A stretch of DNA of 64,000 nt, from contig JAPWGK010000026.1 in NCBI GenBank assembly GCA_029641185.1, forward strand, positions 496,001 to 560,000, in the 5' to 3' direction. The stretch's first letter is position 1. Each line of letters starts with the position of its first letter. The stretch is from Pseudofabraea citricarpa. Taxonomy: Eukaryota > Ascomycota > Leotiomycetes > Helotiales > Dermateaceae. A model generated the notes under the pieces. It was given only the letters and a program-made list of their open reading frames with translations. It was not told the origin of the DNA and did not search any database. Both the position numbers and the translations under genes were made by a program. Shown in pieces: positions 21,012 through 33,462 of this stretch.

Positions 21012-22651
21012 ATGCTTCCAACGCGCCTGCTGCCACCACAGTTCCTGGCCCCATCATGGAGCGTGCGCCAGCTCTCCGAATCGGCTGTCCGCAGGGAAAG
21101 GCATAGGGGACAAGAACCCAAGCCCAAAGAGCCGGCCACGTCCCAGACTCCGTTATTACCACCCAAGTCCAGACAATTCGCCCGGTCCCAACATGAGGTG
21201 CCTCTGTATGAAGAGCTCTTCCCCGAGGAAACCAAAAGGAGGAAGCAACCACCTCCAGGGCCGGATTTTGGGGGGCCGGGAAACTTCGAGAGGTTGCCGG
21301 CTTTTGAATGGTGGGGAGATGAGCTATTAAAGCCAGCAATTGAGAAGACGGAAAGCTTGACAAAGCGTACAAGTCAGATACCAAGAAGGGAGGAACCAAC
21401 CGGCAACTTCACAAAGGTGCTTAAAGAGGAGACGAAGAAATCACAAGATAGGATACCGGCACCGCGGATTGGTTGGGGTGATTTGAGTGCCATACCTCGG
21501 AGGACGACTTTAGGCTCCCAGAAGGACGTCGTTGCCAGAGTTGCCAATCCCCCGAATGAAGTTGGAATGTTAGAGATCAGAAAAGTATTCCCAAGAAGTA
21601 CAGCGCCGCCTGAAGTCAAGCTCGAGGCACCAGTAGAAACAACATTCTCCAGGCACAATGGACCATACGCGTCTACAGTCTATCCAGTCAGAAGGACGAA
21701 TGCGTTCCGGAGAAGCGAAAGTTTTGCTCCCGACCAAGATGAATTAACTCCTGAAGCAAAACAAAGAATGAACTCCAGCCTGTTGGTATTGCACTGCGCA
21801 GGCGGATCACTAGAAGAGAGTGATTTCCTACGCATAGGAGCGAAAGGGCAACATATCGAGGGCTGGGCACGAGATATCATCAAAGGTACGAGCGATCACA
21901 TCCCATACATTTCCATATTCCTGAAGAAGTTGAAGAAAGAAAAAGGAAAAACTTATAACTAATATCCCTCCCTCCAGTATTTCCCAGCCGTGACCCAGCA
22001 ACGCTCCAACCACTTGGCCGCTACTTCATCCTCTTCAACAACGACGACAGTGCCCGGGCGTATCAAGAAGAAATCAACAGGCTGCACCACCTGGCACGAC
22101 ACGGCAGCACGGGGGGACGAAAAGGGATGACGCTGCCACCGGATTTCTTTCTGCGAGAGGAGGAAAACAAGCTCGCCGCGGCGAGGTTCACATTAGTACC
22201 GCCTGGCGTACACCATCCCAATACAATACTGCGGAAGAAACCGTACCCGCGCGCTTTAGAAAGGGTTCTCGCAGATGCAGGGCCAGCCGCGCTGCGATTG
22301 AGCCCGGTCCAGGGGAAGGCAAATGTCCTGTTTACCATCAGTTGCAGCTTGCACTGGGTTATGAATCTCACAGAGCTGCTCCATCGTCAAGGCAAGGAGA
22401 GGAATTTACAATGGGAGTTCGCGACTAAGCAAATCACCCGCTCGTTTCTGGACCTGGATCGTGCAGAGCACGAAAGGAATTCTATGACTGGAAACACCAG
22501 GGATGTCTCCGCGCATTCAAGATGGGTAATATCTTTCAAGGATCAGCAAGAGGCACGGAGATTCGTCAGGGAGTGGCACTGCCGTAAAATCAAAGACCCA
22601 AGTTGTGGGGTAGAGGAGGTATCAACCACGAGGGCCCAGATTCTGTGGTAG
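21012..22651 (+). CDS. Conserved hypothetical protein, predicted mitochondrial
   Basis: Two exons, 21012-21885 and 21978-22651, with a 92-bp intron (GTACGA to CTCCAG); the join gives RDIIKVFPSRDPATLQPLGR. The product is 515 residues. The N-terminus (MLPTRLLPPQFLAPSWSVRQ, Arg/Ser/Leu-rich with no acidic residue for over 20 positions) looks like a mitochondrial presequence. A long proline/charged low-complexity region (about 30-240) follows. The C-terminal half has two stretches resembling RRM-like folds: FPSRDPATLQPLGRYFILFN with DDSARAYQEEI, and RWVISFKDQQEARRFVREWH. I do not recognise a named family; a mitochondrial RNA-binding or translation factor is a guess based on this pattern. The start was chosen at the ATG that begins the presequence; the frame is open upstream into the AFG2 promoter. 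Confidence 0.8.
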
Positions 22652-22942
22652 TTTGGCGCTGGATTGTATAAAGGAAAAGCCTGCGTCTTTCCTCCCTGGG
22701 TCTATCTGCGCAGGCGGGAGAAAAGACAATGTATAAAAAACAGAAGGAGACATGTACTGCAGAATTCATGCCTTCAATTTATAATACCAATGATATGACC
22801 AAACTCCGCCCATAAACTGCTGAATCCTTAAACAAACAAAGCCAAGCCCTTGCGGTCCGTCACTGTCTTCCCACCTTGATCTGCATCTACTCATGCACGC
22901 AGGCTCGGCCCCCCATTACTAAACTCCTCTCTCTCGCTCTCT

Positions 22943-23752
<810 letters not shown>

Positions 23753-24468
23753 CGTGAAGCAAGCAAAGCGCTACGGGGAGTTTCTATGGTGAGGCTTGAT
23801 ACAGAGCTACTCGTTCGTCGCGGAGGTTCTGCTTTGCTTTGACTTTGGCTTCTGTGAGGGGTCCGGGGTCGGATCTTGTTGGCTGAGATGAATTGACGTC
23901 GTTGAGGTTCTGCGGCTACGGTGAACCTTGGACGGACGGGCTCGATGTAAGATGGATCGCCGTCAAGGTAGATGGGCAGCACCGAGATACTGTAATGGCG
24001 AAGGCAGGAGCAACAAGGTGGTTTGTTTCCTTTTGAAGCGTTTGGCGCAGGGAAGGTGTGAAGGTGGCAAGACGATACGACGCAGGAGATTCAGAGGGTG
24101 TCGTTGATTAATTCTAGTGTCCTTGCCTATACCGTTGCCGGCTCGTCTCGATTTCGCGCCTCGCTGCAGACGCTCTCGCCAAAGCAACGTTTATTACAGC
24201 AGTAAGTTGGCTTGAGGTCTTGGGAGTTGCGACTTGATTTCTAAAGTCCTGATCCAAACAAATAGCAGTGAATAATTAATTGACTCGTAAATCACAAGGA
24301 ACAGGGGCACGAGGACAGGTTGTGTCTTTCTTTATAGGTACTCGATTGATCTGTTTAGGCTTTTCACTCTTAATGTTAATGTTAAAGGATGACTTGGCAG
24401 CCCTCGTGCGAAGTGACACATGGGGTGCAGCGAGCATCAGATAAATGGGTCAGGAAGACACCGGTTTC
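23753..24468. other. Intergenic: SEC4 upstream region and NCA2 3' region
   Basis: About 720 bp. The left part is the SEC4 promoter and 5' UTR and the right part the NCA2 3' UTR. Both minus-strand ORFs here (within 23641-24187) are not protein-like. No RNA gene is visible. Confidence 0.45.
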
Positions 24469-26534
24469 TTATTTTAACCACTTTGAGTAACCCCATCTGA
24501 TTCTCTGCAGAACCGTCAACTGGGTCTGTATTCCACTGTTGATATTACAAAGGTCGCCAACATCTTCCAAGAACTCCCTCTCGATCTCCCCGGGAAAGAG
24601 GCTGTGGGCTCGTTTCCGCAATACATGGACCTCACATAACAGGAGACCGTGGTCTTTGTAAGATAAGATGTTGTTCTGTGTGGGTGTTGCAAGCGTGAGA
24701 ATGCGATCGATATTGCGGAGAACCCTGATGGTCTGGCCAGCCTTGCGATGCTGTCTCGATCCCTTTCTCTGACCGAATACTCCTCCGAGATAACGGAATG
24801 CTGCAACACACACAAGGATACCAGGTGTCAAGCCTACAAATCCGAAAACTAGCTCTTGACTTTTCAGCAATGCATCTATACCACTGATTGCAACCTCAAC
24901 ATCAACTTTAGTTTTCTGGATTTGAATCAGAAGCGTCCGCACTAGATCACCTCGGACCGTGCCTACGAATGGCTGTCGAAGATCCTTTTCATACGCACGA
25001 AGAACAGGTGTGAGGTCTCCTTCTTTGACTTTTCTTCTGATCTCCGAAATCTGCGTCTCACTAAGAGCGCCGCTTCCAAGACCTGCAGATTCTGGGCTGT
25101 CGATGGCAAAATCAACCACCATACGTTCCAGACTATCTCGATCGCCCTTGAGACTTTCCTTACTCATGATAGCTACCTCACTATCTTTATCGTGTCGAAT
25201 GGTACCGATAATCTTCTTGGTAGGGTCGATGACCCAGTTAATCCAGAAATCCCTGAAGGTCGCCCCAATATCTCTAACCCAGGTGATGATTTCTGCCTTT
25301 CTATTCACAAGAATACGTAATACGGTCGTTGACGAAAGGAGGAGGGCCGTGGCTGGAAGCCAGTACCGAACAAGTTTCGATGGTCGGCCATATTCTGCAG
25401 CTAACCTTTGGCTGTTGGAGACGTGATTAGGAACGTGAACTGAAAGGATGTGTTGTAATCTTCGGCCAACCTTTGCCGGACGAGCTCCTACGGCCGTGTC
25501 GGCACCACGAGAGAAGATTTCAGGATCGTCTTCAACACTTGCAAAGACGACATCTTCAAATTCTGACACGCCAGTGTCGAGGGAGGTTACATTGCAGAGA
25601 ACCGTATCCATCAAAGCCACACTGCGCTCAACTACACCCTTCCATTCGTGACTTTCATTGCCCTCTGCCTTGACCGATTCGTTGCTTTCGTCGTCAATGT
25701 CAAAAGCTAATCCCTCGTCCATGAGGACACCCAGACCACTGGCGCTCATTTCTCGTAGCCTCCTCAGTCTTGCCTGATTGTGGAGGGCCTCCGTTCGGCA
25801 CAAAGCTATAGGAGATAGCACTCTCCGTTGAATGTCTGCAACAGAACGCTCCTCTATACTCTCTCTTACCAATCCATAAAATTGCTTCCATTGCCCCGTC
25901 AAGCTACTCCCAATGTCTCTGGCTGACATAGTGTCACGCGGTGCGTCCCTTAGCCTGGCAATACGGTTCTTTGTATCATGATAAATATCCTTTGACCAAG
26001 CCCAGAACCGTAATGGCGACGTTTGGATCGTGTACAATCCAGTGTACGTGTATGACCCAAGGACCTCGTCCCAGTACCAGATATCGTCGTTCAACGGGAT
26101 GGTCTGCTCAAGAAGGGTGTTCAAGAGCAGGCCATACGTCTGCACGGTCGCCTTGCTAACCAGAAGCCATTCCAGTTCCCGTTCGTATTCACTAGTAAAT
26201 CGGTCGTCGTCATCTTCCTCCTCCTCATCCAATGCGACGATTTGTTCTGACAGCGCGGCCTGCTCCAGCAGAGTTCGGATGCGCCATGATGATAATAAAG
26301 GCTGCGAGGAGGATGTGGCTGAGAGAGCTTTCACAAGACTCTGTAGTTCGGCGATACGAGTAGAGGAGGAAACTTTGGGTGTCTGGGTAGTCGCGATGCC
26401 ATTGTGTATGCCGGACGGTACCAGATGAACACGGTCGAGTTGGCCGTCGACCCTTCGGACCTGGCTATATATGGTCAGCACTGAGAAGGATGCGATATAT
26501 TTGAGTAAGAGACGTACTCTGCAACGATTGACAT
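24469..26534 (-). CDS. NCA2: NCA2-type mitochondrial protein (ATP synthase expression)
   Basis: 670-residue protein matching fungal NCA2, which in yeast is needed for correct expression of the mitochondrially encoded ATP synthase subunits Atp6/Atp8. Exon 1 is tiny (26518-26534, MSIVA plus two bases); the 53-bp intron GTACGT to ATATAG joins it to 26464-24469, giving MSIVADQVRRVDGQLDRVHL. Hydrophobic segments occur around LVRYWLPATALLLSSTTVL and near ELVFGFVGLTPGILVCVAAF, consistent with a membrane protein. The NCA2 domain lies in the C-terminal half (IGTIRHDKDSEVAIMSKESL; DRDSLERMVVDFAID). Yeast Nca2 is about 616 residues, so length fits. The second ATG in the intron gives an ORF from 26481, but the short first exon restores the conserved N-terminus and is preferred. 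Confidence 0.9.
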
Positions 26535-26882
26535 TACGCTTGAGAGACCATTGAGCAGCTGAAGTGCAAAATCAAAAATCTGTTAGACGCGGGAGACTCT
26601 CTTATTGTGGTCGAGAACGCAGATGACGTTGACCGGCCAGCCTCTTGGCATAAGAAAAAAACCACACCGTACTGTATCAACGATGGATGGATGGCTTGCA
26701 CATCTTTGCAATATGCACAAATGAACTTTATCCAGTACAAACGAATTGAGTGATCTGTCGAATTTCAAGGCTATTTAAATACAAATGAATCGCTGTTTCT
26801 ACATTATTTAACATGCTCGTTCTCGATCGGTTTACTGATAGTGTACATGTATACTTGGGCCGGTCTTATTTACATATATATA

Positions 26883-29800
26883 TCAAGCTGCCCCAGTACC
26901 AACGGCCACTTCCTCTTGAATTTCGTAATTATCAAATTGGTCTATGTCCACATCCTTTCCATCAGCATCTTCCAGCTTGCGAAGTGCATTCCACGGTTGA
27001 CAGCGCTGAGAAAGCGCTTCAAGACTAGCTTGATCCCTAATTCGGTTCCGCTCGTGGCTGCTCTTAATAACAGCAGCGTTGGCTATTATTTTCAAAGAAT
27101 CGGATTTGATATCTTGTCGCAATGCTATCCTTTCCGCTCTCAGGTCTTTGACTCGTTGGAAATTATCTGCGACTGTCTTCCTAAATCCCACGATTTCCTT
27201 TCTTTCGGGGATATAATCTTGCTCTCTTGGAATTTCTAAGTTAGGTTCGTACTCCTTGTATACGTAGTTCGCACGCTTCAAAACTCGGTAGATACCAGCG
27301 TCGGGAATCAGATGGTTGGATTCCATAATTTCTATGACCCAATTCAAACCCTCCGAATCCCGGATACCAATATAGGCTCTCAAGAGAACACTAACAGTAG
27401 CTAGACTTATGGACGATAATGAAATACCTTGTCGATACGATACATTTCTCCATAGCTCTATCGCCTGGCGGTAACGGCCTCTGCAAACAAGAACATGGGC
27501 TGCATGCGTAACAGCAAAGGGTATCAAATCTTGGCGGCTCTCTAAAGAAGTTGTCAAGTCCTCTACAAGATGCGCAACGTCTGTATTCTCAACTCCTTCG
27601 CGGGAAGAGCTTTGAGCCATCCGAAATAATATCAAAGCAGTTAAGCCCTGGGTTATGTCGTAGCCGTTCTTTTGAGCAGACTGTAAAAGTTCAAACGTGG
27701 GAACCAGTTGAGATTGGTGTAGAGCTATGGATGCTTTAACAGCTATTGAGACGGTGCTTGGGTGAAGAGGAATGGCACAGCGTACGGCATCATCGAATAG
27801 TTCCAAAACTTTGGCTGGTTCGCGAAAGGATAACGCGAGAGACATATCTTGGTGGAGTTTTCGGCCATAATTCGTATGTCGGGTCTGTGCTGGTGAAAGC
27901 TTCTCTATCATCGCCAACATTACATGCTTTGCAGCATCAGATTTCTTTCTCCCTTCCACCAAAGCAATGTCGCGAAGAACAGAAATCGTATCGTCGTTTA
28001 CCAAATACTCCTTTCTCTTTCCCCTTCCAGCGTGTATTCGAATTTGACTTATTGCCCTATAGAGATCCACGCAATCCTTAAAATCGAATCCCCATTTCTT
28101 ATGGCAACTGGTTAGAATGATGTTGCAAGTCATTGCGTTGATGGCCGATGAAACGGAAACAACATACTCTAGCCAACGGGCTAACGACCTGATTTCTCCA
28201 TTTTTGGCATAAGCATTGACGACAGAAAGGGACAAGAATTTGGTCAACGGGACCTTGCACTCGACGGTAGAGAAACGTAGAAACTCTTCAACCTCATCAA
28301 GTTCGTGCGTTTTGACAAACTCCTTAAAGATAGGGACGAATGTGGCACCATATGCTTCCTTATTACCTCGGGAAACGAAAGATGCGATATGTCGCAAATC
28401 ATCATTGACGCCATCCCAATCGTCTCGCATAGCCTTAGCAAGAGCAAGATGTCCACAGGTGCGAATATCAGTCCGAAGGGATCGTCCTGAAAACTCAAAT
28501 TGTTTGTGATACATCAAGGCTTCTTCTTCGTTACCAGCCTCGATGCAGAATTGTATCATAGCACTATACACAGAATGACAATAAGACTTGTGATGAATGA
28601 TATGTTCGTGGCGATCAAATAATGCTCGAGTTCGTGCAATATCTTTACTTGCTCTCCAGAAATTTCCTAAAACTTTGAGAATCCACAACGAAGATGTCCG
28701 GAGATTTCTCTCTTCCGCAATGGCAAAAGCGGCAGTCATAACCTCTTCGCTTGCCGCTAAGTCGTGGAGAAGTATCGCAGAGTCAATAGCTAGATCACCG
28801 GCGACGGAAAGGTCTTCCGAGGTCGGCTGTGTATGTCCGAACAGTTCTAAGAAGTATGCAATAACTTTGCGGTGCTTTCCTAGTTGATGCATGGAGATTA
28901 TGCGGTACTTGACAACAGGGAGGTGTGCATCTCTGAAAGTTCCCCGGAAAAGGAATAATCGTGAATATATCTTCTCCGTCAGAATGGGGAAATTGGCTTC
29001 ACACGTCTCAGCACAGAGTCGTCTCCCAAGAGCCAACCCTTGAGCAGATATATTTCCTGGCCCATCCTTAAACGTCGCTAAGTATATTGTGGCTGCCTTT
29101 CGTAAATTGTTGTAATCCGGTCGGTTTCGGAGGAGATATTCAATTATGTCCCAGGGTTTGAAGAGATGGAAACAAGATTCATCTATGGGTCCCAGGTCTA
29201 ACATGCTGACAATGATTTTCTCGCTATCCTCAAATCGTCCATGCTGTCGGCAGGCTTGGGAAAGCCGTGCTGCGGCTTTTACAAGAACGTTTTCGATGCC
29301 GCAGGAAGGAATCTCCAGGCCTTCATCCAAAACATCAAGCAATCGCCCCACAGCTGCATCAACTATGTCCGCGTCGATGCCTATATCTAATAGGTTCTCT
29401 AGGTCGGAGGCGAGTCTCCACTGGCGATTGCGAATTAAGAAATCTGAAGTCTCCTGTTCCTGATCTATCGGTGGTTTAACACTGACTGGATATAGCCCCT
29501 TCAGAGAAAAACGACGGATGCCGGATAATCTATGACGACGCATATATTTTGGGATGAGATTCGTAGCCGTAGCCGTAGCCTGTATTTTTGAACTCGAGGC
29601 AGGAGATGAGTAGAGGTTTCCATCCTCCGAAAGCTCAACGTTATTCTCTGGTGTCTTGCTGGTTGCATTGGCCGGTGAAGAATGGGCATCGTGCTGTGCA
29701 TGCGGGTAACTCTTCTTCTGCATATGTCGTAAGTCTGCGGGTATCGCCCCAATATCTGCATATTGCATGACCTGTTCACCAATCATATCCATAGCCATAG

Positions 29801-29999
29801 TCGTGCCAGCGCTGTGATAGCTTCTCGAGCTCTTCAGCTTTTTGGCATTGTCATGTACCTCCCGCAGTGAATGGATCCGTCGTCGGCGATCCTCTGTCAA
29901 CAATCCTGCCGTGAATGACACTGTACAGGAAGTACCCAGTGCGAGATTTCGGAGAGTACGAAGTGCCGCCTTCGAAGGCACAGGGAGGGAACTGGGCAT
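26883..29999 (-). CDS. Large pentatricopeptide-like mitochondrial protein
   Basis: Single-exon gene for 1038 residues. The N-terminus is basic and serine-rich (KAALRTLRNLALGTSCTVSF, then TEDRRRRIHSLREVHDNAKK), consistent with a mitochondrial presequence and with the start of large fungal PPR proteins. From about residue 170 on the protein is almost wholly made of paired helices of PPR/TPR type: SLSVVNAYAKNGEIRSLARW and DTISVLRDIALVEGRKKSDA are examples. Such proteins bind organellar RNA in maturation or translation of specific transcripts; the target cannot be named. It lies head-to-tail behind NCA2, with 348 bp between, and both are predicted to serve mitochondrial gene expression. No break is seen. 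Confidence 0.8.
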   Translation of the reverse strand: MPSSLPVPSKAALRTLRNLALGTSCTVSFTAGLLTEDRRRRIHSLREVHDNAKKLKSSRSYHSAGTTMAMDMIGEQVMQYADIGAIPADLRHMQKKSYPHAQHDAHSSPANATSKTPENNVELSEDGNLYSSPASSSKIQATATATNLIPKYMRRHRLSGIRRFSLKGLYPVSVKPPIDQEQETSDFLIRNRQWRLASDLENLLDIGIDADIVDAAVGRLLDVLDEGLEIPSCGIENVLVKAAARLSQACRQHGRFEDSEKIIVSMLDLGPIDESCFHLFKPWDIIEYLLRNRPDYNNLRKAATIYLATFKDGPGNISAQGLALGRRLCAETCEANFPILTEKIYSRLFLFRGTFRDAHLPVVKYRIISMHQLGKHRKVIAYFLELFGHTQPTSEDLSVAGDLAIDSAILLHDLAASEEVMTAAFAIAEERNLRTSSLWILKVLGNFWRASKDIARTRALFDRHEHIIHHKSYCHSVYSAMIQFCIEAGNEEEALMYHKQFEFSGRSLRTDIRTCGHLALAKAMRDDWDGVNDDLRHIASFVSRGNKEAYGATFVPIFKEFVKTHELDEVEEFLRFSTVECKVPLTKFLSLSVVNAYAKNGEIRSLARWLEYVVSVSSAINAMTCNIILTSCHKKWGFDFKDCVDLYRAISQIRIHAGRGKRKEYLVNDDTISVLRDIALVEGRKKSDAAKHVMLAMIEKLSPAQTRHTNYGRKLHQDMSLALSFREPAKVLELFDDAVRCAIPLHPSTVSIAVKASIALHQSQLVPTFELLQSAQKNGYDITQGLTALILFRMAQSSSREGVENTDVAHLVEDLTTSLESRQDLIPFAVTHAAHVLVCRGRYRQAIELWRNVSYRQGISLSSISLATVSVLLRAYIGIRDSEGLNWVIEIMESNHLIPDAGIYRVLKRANYVYKEYEPNLEIPREQDYIPERKEIVGFRKTVADNFQRVKDLRAERIALRQDIKSDSLKIIANAAVIKSSHERNRIRDQASLEALSQRCQPWNALRKLEDADGKDVDIDQFDNYEIQEEVAVGTGAA

Positions 30000-30559
30000 T
30001 TCGGTGATAATCTAGCCATCTCATGAGCACCAGAAAGTGCTATGAGCGCTGCGAAACATTAACCGGGGAGATGGTGGTGCTGTTTGAGTGTGAAATGGAA
30101 ATTGATTTCAATAACAGAGGGATGGTCTGATGTCGAATTGGTGGCGTCGTCCTATAAAATTCGCTACGGTAGCCAGAGCGCGCAAGTCTGCCATTTGTAG
30201 GTGTGTATTTCCTTGAGCCAATAGTATAATTGTACTACGCACCTCAACTATTCTTCCACTGACTGCCCAGGTGCTTTTCACCTTGTCCGTTTTTCCTCCT
30301 CTCCGTCCTTTTAAGCACAAAAAGTACTTTGTCCAATAATCAACAAATGTTGTCAGCGCTCACTGGCCAGTACAGCAAGTCTCCTGTTGACCAATATCAC
30401 GTTGTACAATTTAGGGACTCCTGCAAAAGTGAAGATCTATTGAAGATTCTGTCTATCAAATCCCGCATGCCTTCCTTGCATGATCTAACGCCGCCCAATG
30501 CAACTGATGTACAATATACTACACCTTCTAATCTCCAAATCAATGTTTTTACCCAGCTA
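30000..30559. other. Intergenic: PPR gene promoter and carrier 3' region
   Basis: About 560 bp between two minus-strand genes. No supported ORF. The portion next to 30559 is AT-rich, as expected for a 3' UTR. Confidence 0.45.
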
Positions 30560-31922
30560 TCATACAACTGTTTCCGAGTTAGAAACAACAGGATGGATCT
30601 CTAACTGCTTTAATATGGTCTGATACAAAAACAGCATGCATCCGCTCTGCACGCTTGTCCAGACAAATCTTGGGCCCAAGCCTCGGAACCACCCGGCGAC
30701 ACCCTCATTTTTGTATAATAATTTCATGCCCGTGATAACTGAAGAAGTATCAAGAGTTGAACAACCAGGACGGGGTGTATGGGTCGAAGGTGAAGATGTC
30801 GAAATGTTCCGTATCTGTTGTTTTAATGACGGAGTAGCCTGTTGAGTCCCAATGGTGGCGGTGGTTCCGCTCTTGGGAGCTGGTGTTGGGCCAACGTGTG
30901 ACGATGCCGGTTTTGCCAGTGGAGAAGTGGTAGGATTGACCTGAGTCTGTATTCTAGTTTTGACAACATCGAGGGGGCATGTCATAACTCCCGCAAGCCC
31001 ACCAGCAGCAGCCCCCGTGAAGAGCTCAAGGGGTAAACCAATCTCCCGACTCTGTTTGTATTCACGCGCCCAGGTCTGACCTTGTTCGTAGAATGTAAAT
31101 TGTAGTGCTGAAAATGGAAGATCACGAAAGATAGTTGCTTTGTAACCGTAAAAGAGAGCCGAGAGTCCTTCAGTCCTGACAATTGTTCGAGCAGCATGCG
31201 CTGTCCCTTTATAGTTATATCCAGACTTGAAGAACGGATTGTTATAACGCCCTTGGAGTTGCAGACGCGTCTTTAGTACTTCGGAGGGAACATATACAAA
31301 TGAAGCTGCCAGGTCTGCCAGAAATCCTATGTACTATCAGCCCAGAGATCTAGTTCACCACAAGCTTGACATACCACTCGTCAAATAGGCAAATTGTGGG
31401 GTAATTCCTGCATCAATCATATGGCGCTTGCTGTATTCATAGGTTCCAAAGAATATGATTGTTCCCGGGAAGGACCCTAGCATTGCCGGTACCCATCCAC
31501 CGTATAGACCTTTCCGTACGCCTTCCTGTCGAAAGATCGTGGAGTAGGATGATGACATCGACGTATACTTAGGTGGAATATGAGGGTCTCCTTGCTGCCG
31601 CGTTTTGACCGTGTCTAACGAATGCATCAACATGTCGCCTGTAGTTCCGCCTATGCCACCTGCGATCATAGACTGGAAATATAATGAGTCAAAAGCTTCA
31701 TGATCAAGTTAAGCTGCTTACATGTAAATAAGGCGGTCTTCCCTCTTCCTCGTCCGCTTTCGGTGCCATGGTCTTCGTCCTGAAATTGTCTTGTCCCAAT
31801 CTGACATCGGCGATGGTTCCCTTCCCTTCTGACAGTCCATCATCAACAAGCGCAAAGTCGTTGCGATTTGTGACTGATGACCCAGAGGAGAAAATATTGG
31901 TAAAGAGAGAGGCCAGGGACAT
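30560..31922 (-). CDS. Mitochondrial carrier (SLC25) family, MME1/YMR166C-like
   Basis: Three exons: 31722-31922, 31375-31672 and 30560-31326 (introns 49 and 48 bp); 421 residues. The joins give [15 protein letters not shown] and [14 protein letters not shown]. All three carrier repeats are visible: [11 protein letters not shown] (PxD/ExxK/R-type with His for Pro in repeat 1), [14 protein letters not shown] (repeat 2) and [13 protein letters not shown] (repeat 3). Each is followed by a G-rich G..GxxR/KGLYGG-type segment. The repeat-1 form [16 protein letters not shown] is what I associate with yeast YMR166C (Mme1, magnesium export from mitochondria); substrate is therefore tentative. A Ser/Pro-rich insertion of about 75 residues ([17 protein letters not shown] onward) sits in the third repeat's matrix loop. 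The N-terminus has an unusual acidic extension of about 65 residues. Confidence 0.88.
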
Positions 31923-32224
31923 GGCCCTTCCTCAAAACTGGCGGTCTTCCCTTTCAACTATTAAGCGCCCCGACCGAAAAGAAAGAAAGATGACAACCTG
32001 AAAAAACACTCGATCAATCGCAAGGTACTCTATGTCTCTTTGAAGCTCCTGAACAATATTTCTTGCTGGAGCCGACGGATGGCGGAGAAACCTTATGCCG
32101 GTACGGGCACACATTGCGGGACATGATGCGTCCTTTAGCGCAAGGCTACATCTGCATTTTCAACCCCGGAAATTATAATAATCGAACCAGAACCATAAAG
32201 AAAAGCCAGAGCAACGAAGCAAAG
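31923..32224. promoter_or_regulatory. Divergent promoter of the carrier and the YwbE-domain gene
   Basis: About 300 bp between the two start codons. If the upstream in-frame start codon at 32063 of the YwbE gene were used, the shared region would be only 140 bp. No clear TATA box. Confidence 0.4.
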
Positions 32225-32782
32225 ATGTTGGTCCCCAAGATGTCACAGCTCCGCCCCGGTGTGCGAGTCAATATTGTCTTGAAGAAGGATCAGCCCACAG
32301 GCAAACTCACGACAGGTTCGATCGCAGATATCCTTACTAGAGGGGATCATCCTCGAGGGATCAAAGTCCGTCTGCAATCTGGAGATATAGGTCGAGTCCA
32401 ATCAGTCCTCCCAGCGAATGCAGTCAGCTCCCATGATGGGCCAGTTCAAGGTACGGGAGCCCCAAGCGTCAATGATTCCTCAGTCACAGAACCGACGCCA
32501 AACACCATGAGAGAATCTGGAGGAAGATATAAAATGCAAGACGATTACAGACTCGATCCAACGCCCCGAGAAACGCTCAGTCTAGAAGATTACATCAAGC
32601 CGTCACGAAAGAAAGGCAAAGGAAAAAACGCAAAAGCGGGTAACTCAACCAAACAACCGGAGCAGCTGCAGGCACAACTAGAGAAAGAATATTCAAATCT
32701 CGACTCAGCTCTCATTGCTGCCATTCTGGCTGATCATTCAACACCCGAAGAAGCAATAGAGGTACTTAAATCTCTGTCATGA
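32225..32782 (+). CDS. YwbE-domain protein with CUE/UBA-like tail
   Basis: Single exon, 185 residues from the ATG at 32225; a second ATG at 32240 begins MSQLRPGVRVNIVLKKDQ and gives 180. The first 60 residues are the YwbE (DUF2196) domain: RPGxxVxIVLKKDQPTGKLT, GSIADILTRGDHPRGIKV, RLQSGDIGRV. This small beta domain is best known from bacteria and also occurs in fungi. A linker with a Lys-rich patch (SRKKGKGKNAKAG) follows. The last 40 residues (LEKEYSNLDSALIAAILADH, then EEAIEVLKSL) look like a CUE/UBA-type helical module. Function is not known; a nucleic-acid or ubiquitin link is only suggested by the architecture. The frame extends upstream to 32063, but that stretch lacks conserved character. 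Confidence 0.85.
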   Translation: MLVPKMSQLRPGVRVNIVLKKDQPTGKLTTGSIADILTRGDHPRGIKVRLQSGDIGRVQSVLPANAVSSHDGPVQGTGAPSVNDSSVTEPTPNTMRESGGRYKMQDDYRLDPTPRETLSLEDYIKPSRKKGKGKNAKAGNSTKQPEQLQAQLEKEYSNLDSALIAAILADHSTPEEAIEVLKSLS

Positions 32783-33462
32783 ATCAACACTTAATGCTGT
32801 TTTGCGCAGCCCTCTATTCACAGGTCACCATGCCAGTATGACCGGATACGAAAGAAACATATTCTATAAACGCAACTAGAACCGTTGCTACACCTATTCC
32901 ACAGGGTCAGACTAGTTTCTAACGCCGGTGCAAGTTTCTTTACATCTATACCAATGGCGCATGGGTCAGCTTTGCTATATGGTTAATGTATAGCAACGCA
33001 GGTTACATTGATTCTGACTTGTAAGGTTTCCCAAATCTTGTTTGCACGTGTATGAGAGATATCACACATGATCAGCTACATACCTAGAAAGCTACACAAG
33101 GTTCACCCTTGTGCCAAAAATACAATCCAACAAAACTGCTGTATTCACCTGTATTCCTCATCTCATTTGTGACCTTGAATTTACCGCTCCCCCCCGGGTC
33201 AACTTTTCCTGACTATAATTGCGGAACATTCAACCATTTCCTGAGTCGTAAGTTGGAAGCCTTTTGGAAGAATAACTATACAGCTTCTGCTATTTGTTGT
33301 AGTACGAAATCCGTCGGCCATAATAGTGAGCAGCTCACATTGGACTGGCGCCCAGAGCAACCTTAGTATACGCGGGAGCCAAAGCAGAATCCCAGACGTA
33401 ATCCGCTCATCGTACAGCTACACAAGTCCCACAAAGGCTCGGCAACGTTCTTTGCTTCCTGA
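32783..33462. other. Convergent intergenic region
   Basis: About 680 bp between the ends of the YwbE gene and IMP2. AT-rich with short non-protein-like ORFs; nothing else seen. Confidence 0.45.

Noticed and set aside
30982..31197. Separate small ORF inside the mitochondrial carrier
   Set aside because: It is a shifted frame of exon 3; the true frame continues the carrier repeats without interruption.
32225..32782. Recent horizontal transfer of the YwbE-domain gene from bacteria
   Set aside because: Base composition and surroundings look like neighbouring genes, and the domain is already known from fungi; nothing in the window supports a recent transfer.
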